From positions 248,001-312,000 of the forward strand of contig NZ_JAENHP010000002.1 of NCBI RefSeq assembly GCF_016834655.1: 64,000 nt of DNA, written 5' to 3'. Source of the stretch: Paractinoplanes ovalisporus (GTDB taxonomy: Bacteria; Actinomycetota; Actinomycetes; Mycobacteriales; Micromonosporaceae). Of the stretch, positions 34,371 through 41,938 are shown piece after piece (the stretch's first letter is position 1; every line of letters begins with the position of its first letter). Position numbers and translations under genes: made by a program. The notes below the pieces were generated by a model. It searched no databases. It saw only the letters and a list, made by a program, of their open reading frames with translations, and was not told the DNA's origin.

Positions 34371-35870
34371 ATGGCCGACATCACCACCAGCAAGCCCGAG
34401 GACATGGTCGAAGCCGCCGGCATGCCGGTCGGCAGCGGCGTCATCAAACCGGGGTACGACCCCCGGCTCACCAACGAGGACCTGGCCCCGCTGAAGAACC
34501 AGCACTGGGGTTCGTACAACATCTTCGCGTTCTGGATGTCCGATGTGCACAGCGTCGGCGGCTACGTGACCGCGGGCAGCCTGTTCGCGCTGGGCCTGTC
34601 GAGCTGGCAGGTGCTGGTCTCGCTGGTCGTCGGCATCACGATCGTCTACTTCTTCTGCAACCTGGTCGCCAAGCCCAGCCAGGTCACCGGTGTGCCCTAC
34701 CCGGTGATCAACCGGGCCGCGTTCGGGGTGCTCGGCGCGAACGTGCCGGCCATCATCCGCGGCGCGATCGCGGTCGCCTGGTACGGCATCCAGACCTACC
34801 TGGCCTCGGCCGCGCTCGACATCGTGGTCCTCAAGTTCTGGCCCGGGCTGACCCCGTACGCCGACGTCGACCAGTACGGCTTCCTCGGCCTGCCGCTGCT
34901 CGGGTGGTGCACGTACGCGCTGCTCTGGGTTCTGCAGGCGGCCGTGTTCTGGACCGGCATGGAGACCATCCGCAAGTTCATCGACTTCTGCGGCCCGGCC
35001 GTCTACGTCGTGATGATCCTGCTGTGCGGTTACCTGATCTACAAGGCGGGCTGGAGCGAGATCGACCTGAACCTGGGTGACGTGCAGTATCACGGCTGGG
35101 ACGCGCTGCCGGTCATGCTGGGCGCGATCGCGCTGGTGGTGTCGTACTTCTCCGGCCCGATGCTCAACTTCGGCGACTTCTCGCGCTACGGCAAGTCGTT
35201 CAGCGCCGTGAAGAAAGGCAACCTGCTCGGCCTGCCGCTGAACTTCTTGTTCTTCGCGATCCTGGTGGTCGTCACCGCCTCGCTGACCCTGCCCGTCTTC
35301 GGCGAGCTGATCACCGACCCGGTCGAGACCGTGTCGCGCATCGACAGCACGTTCGCGATCGCCCTGGGCGCGCTGACCTTCACCATCGCCACCATCGGCA
35401 TCAACATCGTCGCCAACTTCATCTCGCCGGCGTTCGACTTCTCCAACGTCAGCCCGCAGAAGATCAGCTGGCGGGCCGGCGGCATGATCGCCGCGGTCGG
35501 GTCGGTGCTGCTGACGCCGTGGAACCTCTACAACAACCCGGACGTCATCCACTACACGCTGGAGACGCTGGGCGCCTTCATCGGGCCGCTGTTCGGGGTG
35601 CTGATCGCCGACTACTACCTGATCCGCAAGCAGCAGGTCGACGTCGACGCGATGTTCACGATGTCGCCCGAGGGCCGCTACCACTACAAGAAGGGCTACA
35701 ACCCGCCCGCGATCATCGCGACGGCGACCGGCGCCGTGATCGCCATGATCCCGGTGCTGTGGACCGGCGGCCCGGGCATGCACACCACCGCCCAGTACAG
35801 CTGGTTCATCGGGATGGGCCTCGGTTTCCTGACCTACATGGTGCTGGCCCGCCGGAGTCGCGTCGCATGA
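34371..35870 (+). CDS. NCS1-family nucleobase/hydantoin:cation symporter
   Basis: 499 residues with about 12 membrane spans. The early segment NEDLAPLKNQHWGSYNIFAFW, then SDVHSVGGYVTAGSLFALGL and the PYPVINRAAFGVLGANVPAI region are typical of NCS1 transporters (cytosine, uracil, allantoin, hydantoin). The substrate is not certain, but the overlapping racemase gene points to a hydantoin or allantoin. Its stop overlaps the racemase start (ATGA). Confidence 0.92.
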   Translation: MADITTSKPEDMVEAAGMPVGSGVIKPGYDPRLTNEDLAPLKNQHWGSYNIFAFWMSDVHSVGGYVTAGSLFALGLSSWQVLVSLVVGITIVYFFCNLVAKPSQVTGVPYPVINRAAFGVLGANVPAIIRGAIAVAWYGIQTYLASAALDIVVLKFWPGLTPYADVDQYGFLGLPLLGWCTYALLWVLQAAVFWTGMETIRKFIDFCGPAVYVVMILLCGYLIYKAGWSEIDLNLGDVQYHGWDALPVMLGAIALVVSYFSGPMLNFGDFSRYGKSFSAVKKGNLLGLPLNFLFFAILVVVTASLTLPVFGELITDPVETVSRIDSTFAIALGALTFTIATIGINIVANFISPAFDFSNVSPQKISWRAGGMIAAVGSVLLTPWNLYNNPDVIHYTLETLGAFIGPLFGVLIADYYLIRKQQVDVDAMFTMSPEGRYHYKKGYNPPAIIATATGAVIAMIPVLWTGGPGMHTTAQYSWFIGMGLGFLTYMVLARRSRVA

Positions 35871-36592
35871 GGATCCGGGTCATCAACCCCAACACGACGG
35901 AGTCGATGACCGCGCTGATCGAGGCGAGTGCCCGGGCCGCAGCCGGTCCGGGCACCGTCGTCGAGGCGGTCACCCCGATCATGGGCCCGGCGTCGATCGA
36001 GAGCCACTACGACGAGGCGCTGGCCGTGCCCGGCATCCTGCGGGCGATCATCGACGACTCCGGGGCGGACGGTTATGTGCTGGCCTGCTTCGGCGACCCG
36101 GGTCTCGACGCCGCCCGCGAGCTGGCCTCCGGTCCGGTGGCCGGCATCGCCGAGGCCGCGATGCACGCGGCGGCGATGGTCGGTCGCGGTTTCAGCGTGG
36201 TCACGACCCTTTCCCGTACGCGGGGACGAGCGCACGACCTGGCTGCACGTTACGTGGCCCCGGGCGTCTGCCGGGGCGTGCACGCCTGCGACATTCCCGT
36301 GCTGGAGCTCGAGCACGACCCGGCCGCCCGCAAGGAGGTGATCGCGCTGGCCCGGCACGCCCTGGAGCGCGACGGCTCCGACGCGATCGTGCTGGGCTGC
36401 GCCGGGATGGCCGGCTTCGCCGCCGCGGCGAGCGCCGAACTGGGCGTACCGGTCATCGACGGGGTCGCCGCGGCCACGGTCATGGTGCAGTCGCTGGTCA
36501 CGCTCGGCCTGCGAACCTCCACGCGCGAGGAGTACGCGCCGCCGCCGGCCAAGTCGTACACGGGCCTGCTGCGCGAATTCACACGGAGCTGA
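35867..36592 (+). CDS. Aspartate/glutamate/hydantoin racemase-family protein
   Basis: 241 residues from the ATG overlapping the permease stop. The N-terminal IRVINPNTTESM, the first active-site Cys in LACFGDPGLDAARE and the second in VLGCAGMAGFA match hydantoin/allantoin racemases, which invert the stereocentre by a two-base mechanism using the two Cys. Together with the permease and GntR regulator it forms a compact uptake-and-racemisation unit. No hydantoinase or carbamoylase is adjacent, so the rest of the pathway would be elsewhere. Confidence 0.9.
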   Translation: MRIRVINPNTTESMTALIEASARAAAGPGTVVEAVTPIMGPASIESHYDEALAVPGILRAIIDDSGADGYVLACFGDPGLDAARELASGPVAGIAEAAMHAAAMVGRGFSVVTTLSRTRGRAHDLAARYVAPGVCRGVHACDIPVLELEHDPAARKEVIALARHALERDGSDAIVLGCAGMAGFAAAASAELGVPVIDGVAAATVMVQSLVTLGLRTSTREEYAPPPAKSYTGLLREFTRS

Positions 36593-36615
36593 CGCAGGCC
36601 TGACGGGCGATCTGC

Positions 36616-37041
36616 TCACGGAATCGATCCGGGCGGAGCGATCCATGTCGTGGGCTGGTCGGTTGCCTTGGCCACCTCGTCGAAGTCGCGGTCGTAGTGG
36701 ACCAAAGTGAGGTCGTTCAGCTCGGCCGTCGCCGCGAGAATCAGATCGACGGCGCCGGCCGAGCGGTGCGTGCCGCGAGCGGTCATGGCCGCCTGTATCT
36801 CGGCGGCCCGGCCGAAGACCTGGTCGGGCATCACTATCCACGCGAAGGTCGCGTTGAGCAGCTCCAGCCATTCCTCGCGGTCGGCTTTGGAACGGGCGCT
36901 GTGCAGAAGTTCCAGTTCGGTGATCGGGCAGATGCCCATCACGCCCGCGGTGATCTGCGGCTGCCAGCGGGCGCGGACGTCAGGATTTCGGAGCAGCCGG
37001 ACCACCGCGCTCGTGTCGATGAGGAAGCGGGCGAGGTTCAT
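36616..37041 (-). CDS. vapC: PIN-domain toxin (VapC-type)
   Basis: 141 residues. A PIN ribonuclease fold with the acidic residues in place: Asp in [11 protein letters not shown], Glu in [12 protein letters not shown], Asp in [12 protein letters not shown] and Asp in [11 protein letters not shown]. VapC toxins cut structured RNAs such as tRNA or rRNA when free of antitoxin. The start overlaps the stop of the upstream antitoxin gene by 4 nt, the usual VapBC arrangement, so the pair is co-translated. Confidence 0.92.
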   Translation of the reverse strand: MNLARFLIDTSAVVRLLRNPDVRARWQPQITAGVMGICPITELELLHSARSKADREEWLELLNATFAWIVMPDQVFGRAAEIQAAMTARGTHRSAGAVDLILAATAELNDLTLVHYDRDFDEVAKATDQPTTWIAPPGSIP

Positions 37042-37247
37042 GCCCGGTAGGCGTCCTTGTTCAGCAGCTCGTCGAAGGCTCCGGTTTCACCGATCTCGGC
37101 CAGCCGGGCCAGGGCCTTGGCGCGGCGCAGCTGGTTGGCGGTCTCGCGCAGGGCGGTGTTGACAGTGTCTTTCTTCGTCGTGGTGCCGAGCAGCGCGGCC
37201 GCCTCGGCGAGCGCGTCGTCGTCGACGTCAATGAGTACCTTTGCCAT
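37038..37247 (-). CDS. vapB: VapB-type antitoxin (ribbon-helix-helix)
   Basis: 69 residues from the ATG at 37247, with GAGGAAG 7 nt upstream. The N-terminal [19 protein letters not shown] followed by [12 protein letters not shown] is the VapB ribbon-helix-helix family pattern (the actinobacterial type in which the beta strand is followed by two helices). The C-terminal part would wrap round the toxin. It probably represses its own promoter through the inverted repeat immediately upstream. Confidence 0.9.
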   Translation of the reverse strand: MAKVLIDVDDDALAEAAALLGTTTKKDTVNTALRETANQLRRAKALARLAEIGETGAFDELLNKDAYRA

Positions 37248-37268
37248 CGGCCACACTTCCTCAGACTA

Positions 37269-37300
37269 GATATATACGAAAGGCAGTCGCAGTATATATC
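37269..37300. promoter_or_regulatory. AT-rich inverted repeat, candidate VapB operator and promoter
   Basis: GATATATAC (37269-37277) and its exact complement GTATATATC (37292-37300) with a 14-nt spacer, 22 nt upstream of the vapB start. It is the most AT-rich spot in the window. It contains -10-like TATA elements for the minus strand, so repressor binding would block transcription. Confidence 0.75.
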
Positions 37301-37315
37301 GATCCGCGGGGTGGT

Positions 37316-37963
37316 TCACCAGCCGCGGGAGCGCCACTCGGGGAGGTGGGGGCGTTCGGCGCCGAGGGTCGAGTCCTTGCCGTGGCCCGGGTAGAACCAG
37401 GTGTCGTCGGGGAGGCGGTCGAACAGCTTGGTCTCGACGTCGGTGATCAGGGACTCGAAGTGGGCCTTGTTCTTGTGCGTGTTGCCGACGCCGCCGGGGA
37501 AGAGGCTGTCGCCCGTCCACAGGTGGGCCGGGCCCGCCGGGTCCTGGTAGAGCAGGGCGATCGACCCGGGAGTGTGGCCGACGAGGTGGATCACCTCGAG
37601 GGTGGCCTCGCCCACGGTGATGTGTTCGCCGCCGCGCAGGTCGCGGTTGACCAGCGGGATGTCGGCGGCGTCCTCGATGTGGGCCAGCGACTCGGCGCCG
37701 GTCGCCGCCACCACCTCCTCGAGGGCCTGCCAGTGGTCGCCGTGGCCGTGGGTGGTGACGATCGTGGCCAGGCCCGTGTCGCCGGCCAGGCCGATCAGGG
37801 TGGGGGCGTCGTTGGCGGCGTCGATCAGCAGCTGCTGGTCGCCGCTGCGCAGCAGGTAGGCGTTGTTGTCCATGGGGCCGACCGACACCTTGGTGATGGT
37901 CAGGCCGCCCAGGTCACGCACGTCGGGCGTGCCGCCTCGGGTGACTTCTCCGGTGTACGACAT
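37316..37963 (-). CDS. MBL-fold metallo-hydrolase
   Basis: 215 residues from the ATG at 37963 (GAGGTGGAAG upstream). The zinc-binding HxHxDH motif is intact (THGHGDHW), with later ligands in HLVGHTPGS, WTGDSLF and YPGHGKDS. It is related to glyoxalase II-type hydrolases. A gene of this kind lies next to uvrA in mycobacteria too. It begins 2 nt after the stop of the mycothiol-dependent isomerase-like gene and is co-transcribed with it. Confidence 0.9.
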   Translation of the reverse strand: MSYTGEVTRGGTPDVRDLGGLTITKVSVGPMDNNAYLLRSGDQQLLIDAANDAPTLIGLAGDTGLATIVTTHGHGDHWQALEEVVAATGAESLAHIEDAADIPLVNRDLRGGEHITVGEATLEVIHLVGHTPGSIALLYQDPAGPAHLWTGDSLFPGGVGNTHKNKAHFESLITDVETKLFDRLPDDTWFYPGHGKDSTLGAERPHLPEWRSRGW

Positions 37964-37965
37964 GT

Positions 37966-38670
37966 CTACTTCCACCTCGCGGGTGTCGGGAGCTCGCCGT
38001 CGGGCGAGACGGTCAGGTCGGCGCCGTCGGCGCGGCCGGTGAGCCACGCGGCGATCGACTTGGTCGGGCCACCGACCACCGGCAGGTTCTCGCCGGCGCC
38101 GATGGTCAGCGCGTGCTCGATGCCGTAGGGCCGCAGCACCATGGCCGGCGTGGTCTCGCCGGCGCCGGCGACGACCTCGCGCAGCAGGCGCAACGAGAAC
38201 GCGTCGGACCAGTCGGCCGGGGTGTAACCGAGCCCCAGGTCGACGTGGTGCACGGTCACTTCGCGCAGCCGGGCCCACGGCACCGCCGCGGCCGATTGCC
38301 CCAGCCACGGCACGGGAAACGCCCACGCCTCGGCCGGCATGGCCGCCCCGGCGTCGGCGAACCTCTCGTGCGCGGCCCGGATGTCTTCCAGCTGCTCGCG
38401 CAGGGGACGGCCGGCGCCCTCCTCGATGCCCGCCTCACGAGCTTGCGCAGACGCGTACGGGGGTGTCTCGACCCCGGTGCGGGCCCAGGTCAGCAGGTTG
38501 GTCAGGGCGTCGGCGTTGCGCGCCACGTGGGTCAGCACGTGCCCGACCGTCCAGCCGGGCAGCGCGGACAGGTTGCCGACCGTGGCCGGTTCGAGGTCGG
38601 CCACCGTGCGCAGGAACTCGTCGGTGGCCCGGTCGACGTCGGTCAGCATCACGAGCGGATCCATAGTCAC
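37966..38670 (-). CDS. Maleylpyruvate isomerase / DinB-like mycothiol-dependent protein
   Basis: 234 residues. The N-terminal DinB-type four-helix domain carries metal ligands in VGHVLTHVARNADAL and VTVHHVDLGLGY, as in the mycothiol-dependent maleylpyruvate isomerase family; the C-terminal part (PVVGGPTKSIAAWLTGRADG) is the small SCP2-like domain. The true substrate is uncertain because many paralogues exist. It is coupled with the downstream MBL hydrolase gene. Confidence 0.85.
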   Translation of the reverse strand: MTMDPLVMLTDVDRATDEFLRTVADLEPATVGNLSALPGWTVGHVLTHVARNADALTNLLTWARTGVETPPYASAQAREAGIEEGAGRPLREQLEDIRAAHERFADAGAAMPAEAWAFPVPWLGQSAAAVPWARLREVTVHHVDLGLGYTPADWSDAFSLRLLREVVAGAGETTPAMVLRPYGIEHALTIGAGENLPVVGGPTKSIAAWLTGRADGADLTVSPDGELPTPARWK

Positions 38671-38813
38671 GCCAGAACCCTAGGCCCTGAACCCGCTCGC
38701 ACGCCCGGGACATCCGCGACGGATCCCGGGCGGAAATCGCTTTCGCCGGCGTAGCGGCGACCGTACCGTCGGTGCAGACGCGCCGATCAGATCCCGCGAA
38801 GGAGGTGGGGAGC

Positions 38814-38858
38814 GTGCTGTTCGTCTTGGCGTCCCTTCACCCGGAGGCCCGCGCCTGA
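38814..38858 (+). CDS. Possible 14-residue leader peptide upstream of rsgA
   Basis: The best ribosome site in this region, AAGGAGGT (38799-38806), is 7 nt before a GTG that opens a frame of only 14 codons (VLFVLASLHPEARA) ending at 38858. The rsgA ATG follows 41 nt later and has no ribosome site of its own. The peptide may couple or tune rsgA translation. No run of one amino acid is present, so classic attenuation is unlikely. Confidence 0.4.
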   Translation: MLFVLASLHPEARA

Positions 38859-38899
38859 CCACGCGGTCCGGCGGTCTCCCTTTCCCGAATCGGGTTCTC

Positions 38900-39937
38900 A
38901 TGGCACACGAGCTGTCCCAGCTGGGCTGGGACGATTCCTTGGCATCCGCCTACCGTCCCTTCGACCGTTCCGACGCCACCCCGGGGCGGGTGCTGCGCGC
39001 CGACCGTGGCGTCTGCACCGTGCTCGACGTGAACGGCGTCACCCGGGCCAGCCTCTCCGGCAGCGTGCTGCTCGGCGCCGCCCGCGACCCGTCCCGGCTG
39101 CCCTGCGCCGGCGACTGGGTGGTGCTGCGTCGCTGGCCCGACCGCCGGGTCACCGCCGAGGCCGTGCTGCCCCGGCGCACCTGTCTGATCCGCCGCACCT
39201 CCGACAAGGACAGCACCGGGCAGGTGCTGGCCGCGAACATGGACACGGTGGCCGTCGTCGAACCGATCCACCCGGAACCCGACGACGCCCGCATCGAACG
39301 CCTCCTCGCCCTGGCCTGGGAGTCCGGCGCCGGCCCGCTGCTCGTGCTCACCAAGGCCGACACCTCGGCCGACCCCGACGCGGTCAAACGGCAGATCGCC
39401 GAGATCGCGCCGGGTGTGCCGGTGGTCGCGGTGAGCGCGCGGCGCGGGCCCGGCGTCGAGCAACTTCGCCCGTACGTGGAAGGGGGTCGCACCCTGGCCC
39501 TGCTCGGGCGCTCCGGGGCGGGCAAGTCGACCCTGGTCAACGCCCTGGCCGGCACACCGGTCATGCCCGTGCAGCAGATCCGCGACGTCGACGGCAAGGG
39601 GCGGCACACCACCACGTACCGAAATCTGGTCCTTCTCCCCGGCGGCGGCGCGATTCTCGACACACCGGGCATCCGCGGCGTGGGTCTGCTCGACACCGCC
39701 GAGGGCCTGGACCGGGCGTTCGCCGACATCGCCGGGCTCGCCGCCCGATGCCAGTTCGGCGACTGCCGGCACGAGACCGAACCCGGCTGCGCGGTCACGC
39801 TCGCCGTCGCCGACGGCACGCTGCCGCCGCGCCGGCTGGCCAGCTGGCGCAAGTTACGCCACGAGATCGAGGTCGAATCGGCCCGTCAGTCGGCCCGCCT
39901 GGCCGGGGCGGCCGGACACCGCCGCAAGCGTTCCTGA
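38900..39937 (+). CDS. rsgA: Ribosome small subunit-dependent GTPase A
   Basis: 345 residues. A circularly permuted GTPase that checks late maturation of the 30S subunit. Order of motifs: G4 LTKAD, G5 VSAR, G1 GRSGAGKSTLVN, G3 DTPG; the N-terminal OB fold precedes them, and the C-terminal zinc knuckle is CQFGDCRHETEPGC. The start ATG lacks a clear ribosome site; a short upstream frame with a perfect one may couple translation. Single gene, followed by a separately promoted membrane-protein gene. Confidence 0.93.
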   Translation: MAHELSQLGWDDSLASAYRPFDRSDATPGRVLRADRGVCTVLDVNGVTRASLSGSVLLGAARDPSRLPCAGDWVVLRRWPDRRVTAEAVLPRRTCLIRRTSDKDSTGQVLAANMDTVAVVEPIHPEPDDARIERLLALAWESGAGPLLVLTKADTSADPDAVKRQIAEIAPGVPVVAVSARRGPGVEQLRPYVEGGRTLALLGRSGAGKSTLVNALAGTPVMPVQQIRDVDGKGRHTTTYRNLVLLPGGGAILDTPGIRGVGLLDTAEGLDRAFADIAGLAARCQFGDCRHETEPGCAVTLAVADGTLPPRRLASWRKLRHEIEVESARQSARLAGAAGHRRKRS

Positions 39938-39950
39938 CACACCCCTCTGA

Positions 39951-39956
39951 CACAAT
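39951..39956 (+). promoter_or_regulatory. -10 box of the large membrane-protein gene, leaderless
   Basis: CACAAT followed by exactly 6 nt and the GTG at 39963; no ribosome site is present. Confidence 0.45.
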
Positions 39957-39962
39957 GCACCG

Positions 39963-41756
39963 GTGCGCGCGGTGGAAGACGTTGTCTCAGACGAGGCCGG
40001 GGCCCGGTCCGAGACCCCGGCGCCGCGGCGATCCCGGGCCGACCTCTGGGCCCTGCTGAACTACGGCGTGCTCGCCGTCCTGGTCACGATCCAGCTCTGG
40101 CGTGACCCGAACGGCCGGGTGCTGGCCAGCAACGACGACGACCACGGCGTCTTCCTGTTCATGCTGGCCCACGGCGAGCGGGTGCTGTTCCACGGCGACA
40201 ACCCGTTCTTCACCGACCGGCTCAACGTGCCCGACGGCGTCAACATGATGGCCAACACCTCGGTGCTGGCGCTGAGCCTGCCGCTGGCCCCGCTCACCCA
40301 CTGGCTGGGCGCGGGCGTCTCGGTGGCGTTCCTGATCACGCTCGGCCTGGCCGGCACGGCCGCCGCCTGGTACTGGGTTCTCTCCCGCCACCTCGTGCAG
40401 AGCCGGGTCGCGGCCTGGGTCGGCGGCCTGTGGTGCGGCTTCGCGCCGACGATGGTGTCGCACGCCAACGGCCACGTGAACTTCGTCAGCCAGTGGGTGC
40501 TGCCGTTCATCGTCTGGCAGGTGCTGCGCCTGCGCGAACCGGGCCGGGCCGTCCGCAGCGGCGTCATCCTGGGCCTGCTGATCGTGGTGCAGGTCTTCAT
40601 CAACGAGGAGAGCCTGCTCTTCACCGCGCTCGGGCTGGGCATCTTCGTCATCGCGTACGCGGTCATGGCCCCGGCCCGGGCGAAGCGGGACGCGCGGCAG
40701 ATGATCGCCGGGCTCGGGGTCGCGGCCCTGGTCTCGCTGACCCTGCTCGCCTACCCGCTCCATTTCCAGTTCGCGGGCCGGGGCAACTACCACGGCCAGC
40801 CGTTCGCCCCCGACGAGTACGCGACCGACCTGGCCTCGATCGTCGGGTTCGCCCGGCAGTCGCTGGCCGGCAACGCCGAGCTGACCCGCACGATGAGCGT
40901 CAGCGGCACCGAGGACAACATGTTCTTCGGCCCGGTCGGCTTCGCGATGATCGTCGCCTCGGTCGTCGTGCTGTGGCGCTCGGTGGCCGCCCGCGCCACC
41001 GCGATCGCCGCGCTCGTGCTGCTGGTCGTGTCGATGGGCCCGACGCTGAAGGTGTTCGGCGCCGACACCGGAATCCCGCTGCCGTTCGGCCTGGTCAGCC
41101 ACGTACCGATCATCGACCTGGTCAGCGTCACCCGGTTTGCGATGGTGCCCGCCACGCTCGCCGGTGTGCTGCTCGCCCTGGCCACCGACCGGCTGCGCGA
41201 GTTCACCCCGCGCGGGCGGCGGCTGTGGCAGGTGGGTCTCGTTCTCGCCCTGGTGCCGCTGGCACCCAAGCCGCTGCCGGTGGTTGACGCCGGCCCGCTG
41301 CCGCCGTTCATCGCCCAGGGCACCTGGCGGCAATACGTCCCCGACGACCGCAGCCTGGTCACCGTGCCGCTGCCCGAGGTCACGACCGGCCGGACCGGCA
41401 TGCGCTGGGCCGCGCTGACCCACCTGGAATACCGGTCACCCCGCGGCTATTTCATGGGCCCGGTCAACCCGCCGCTCGACGACACCGGCTCGTGGAACGC
41501 TCCGCGCCGCTTCACCTCCGACCTGCTCTGGCGCGTGCGGGAGTTCGGCGAGCGGCCCCAGCTCAGCGAGAGTGACAAAGCTCGCATCACCCAAGACCTG
41601 ATCTTCTGGCGGGCCGCCGTGGTGGTGCTGGTGCCCGGCAGCCGCAACGAGGGCCCGCTGCTCGACACCCTGACCGCGGCCCTGGGGCGCCCGCAGGAGG
41701 TCGGCGGGGTGCGGCTCTGGGACGTACGCTCGCTGCCGGTTCCCCCGTCGGAGTGA
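39963..41756 (+). CDS. Polytopic membrane protein, possible GT-C-type glycosyltransferase
   Basis: 597 residues with about 11 membrane spans in the first 450 residues and a soluble C-terminal part. The first external loop holds an acidic run (LASNDDDHGVF), similar in place to the catalytic acidic motif of GT-C glycosyltransferases that use polyprenyl-phosphate sugars. That similarity is weak, so the call is only a suggestion. It lies between rsgA and uvrA, with no cell-envelope genes adjacent. Confidence 0.6.
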   Translation: MRAVEDVVSDEAGARSETPAPRRSRADLWALLNYGVLAVLVTIQLWRDPNGRVLASNDDDHGVFLFMLAHGERVLFHGDNPFFTDRLNVPDGVNMMANTSVLALSLPLAPLTHWLGAGVSVAFLITLGLAGTAAAWYWVLSRHLVQSRVAAWVGGLWCGFAPTMVSHANGHVNFVSQWVLPFIVWQVLRLREPGRAVRSGVILGLLIVVQVFINEESLLFTALGLGIFVIAYAVMAPARAKRDARQMIAGLGVAALVSLTLLAYPLHFQFAGRGNYHGQPFAPDEYATDLASIVGFARQSLAGNAELTRTMSVSGTEDNMFFGPVGFAMIVASVVVLWRSVAARATAIAALVLLVVSMGPTLKVFGADTGIPLPFGLVSHVPIIDLVSVTRFAMVPATLAGVLLALATDRLREFTPRGRRLWQVGLVLALVPLAPKPLPVVDAGPLPPFIAQGTWRQYVPDDRSLVTVPLPEVTTGRTGMRWAALTHLEYRSPRGYFMGPVNPPLDDTGSWNAPRRFTSDLLWRVREFGERPQLSESDKARITQDLIFWRAAVVVLVPGSRNEGPLLDTLTAALGRPQEVGGVRLWDVRSLPVPPSE

Positions 41757-41938
41757 CCTGCCCGGCCACGCCGTAGGCGGAATCGAGATCCGGTTTTCCC
41801 GGCCTGAACTGCGGGAATGTGCGCCATGTGCCAGGCGCTACACCTTCCTGGCGCCTGCGGTGACCAAACTTGTCGTACCCCATGGCTAGAGTGGCCGCGG
41901 CTCGACTCGACTCATACACCTGTACGGAGAGGCTGGCT

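Noticed and set aside
37316..38326. Single long minus frame spanning the MBL gene and part of the isomerase-like gene
   Set aside because: The upstream part is a shadow of the isomerase-like gene in another frame; the MBL protein has its own ATG and ribosome site at 37963.
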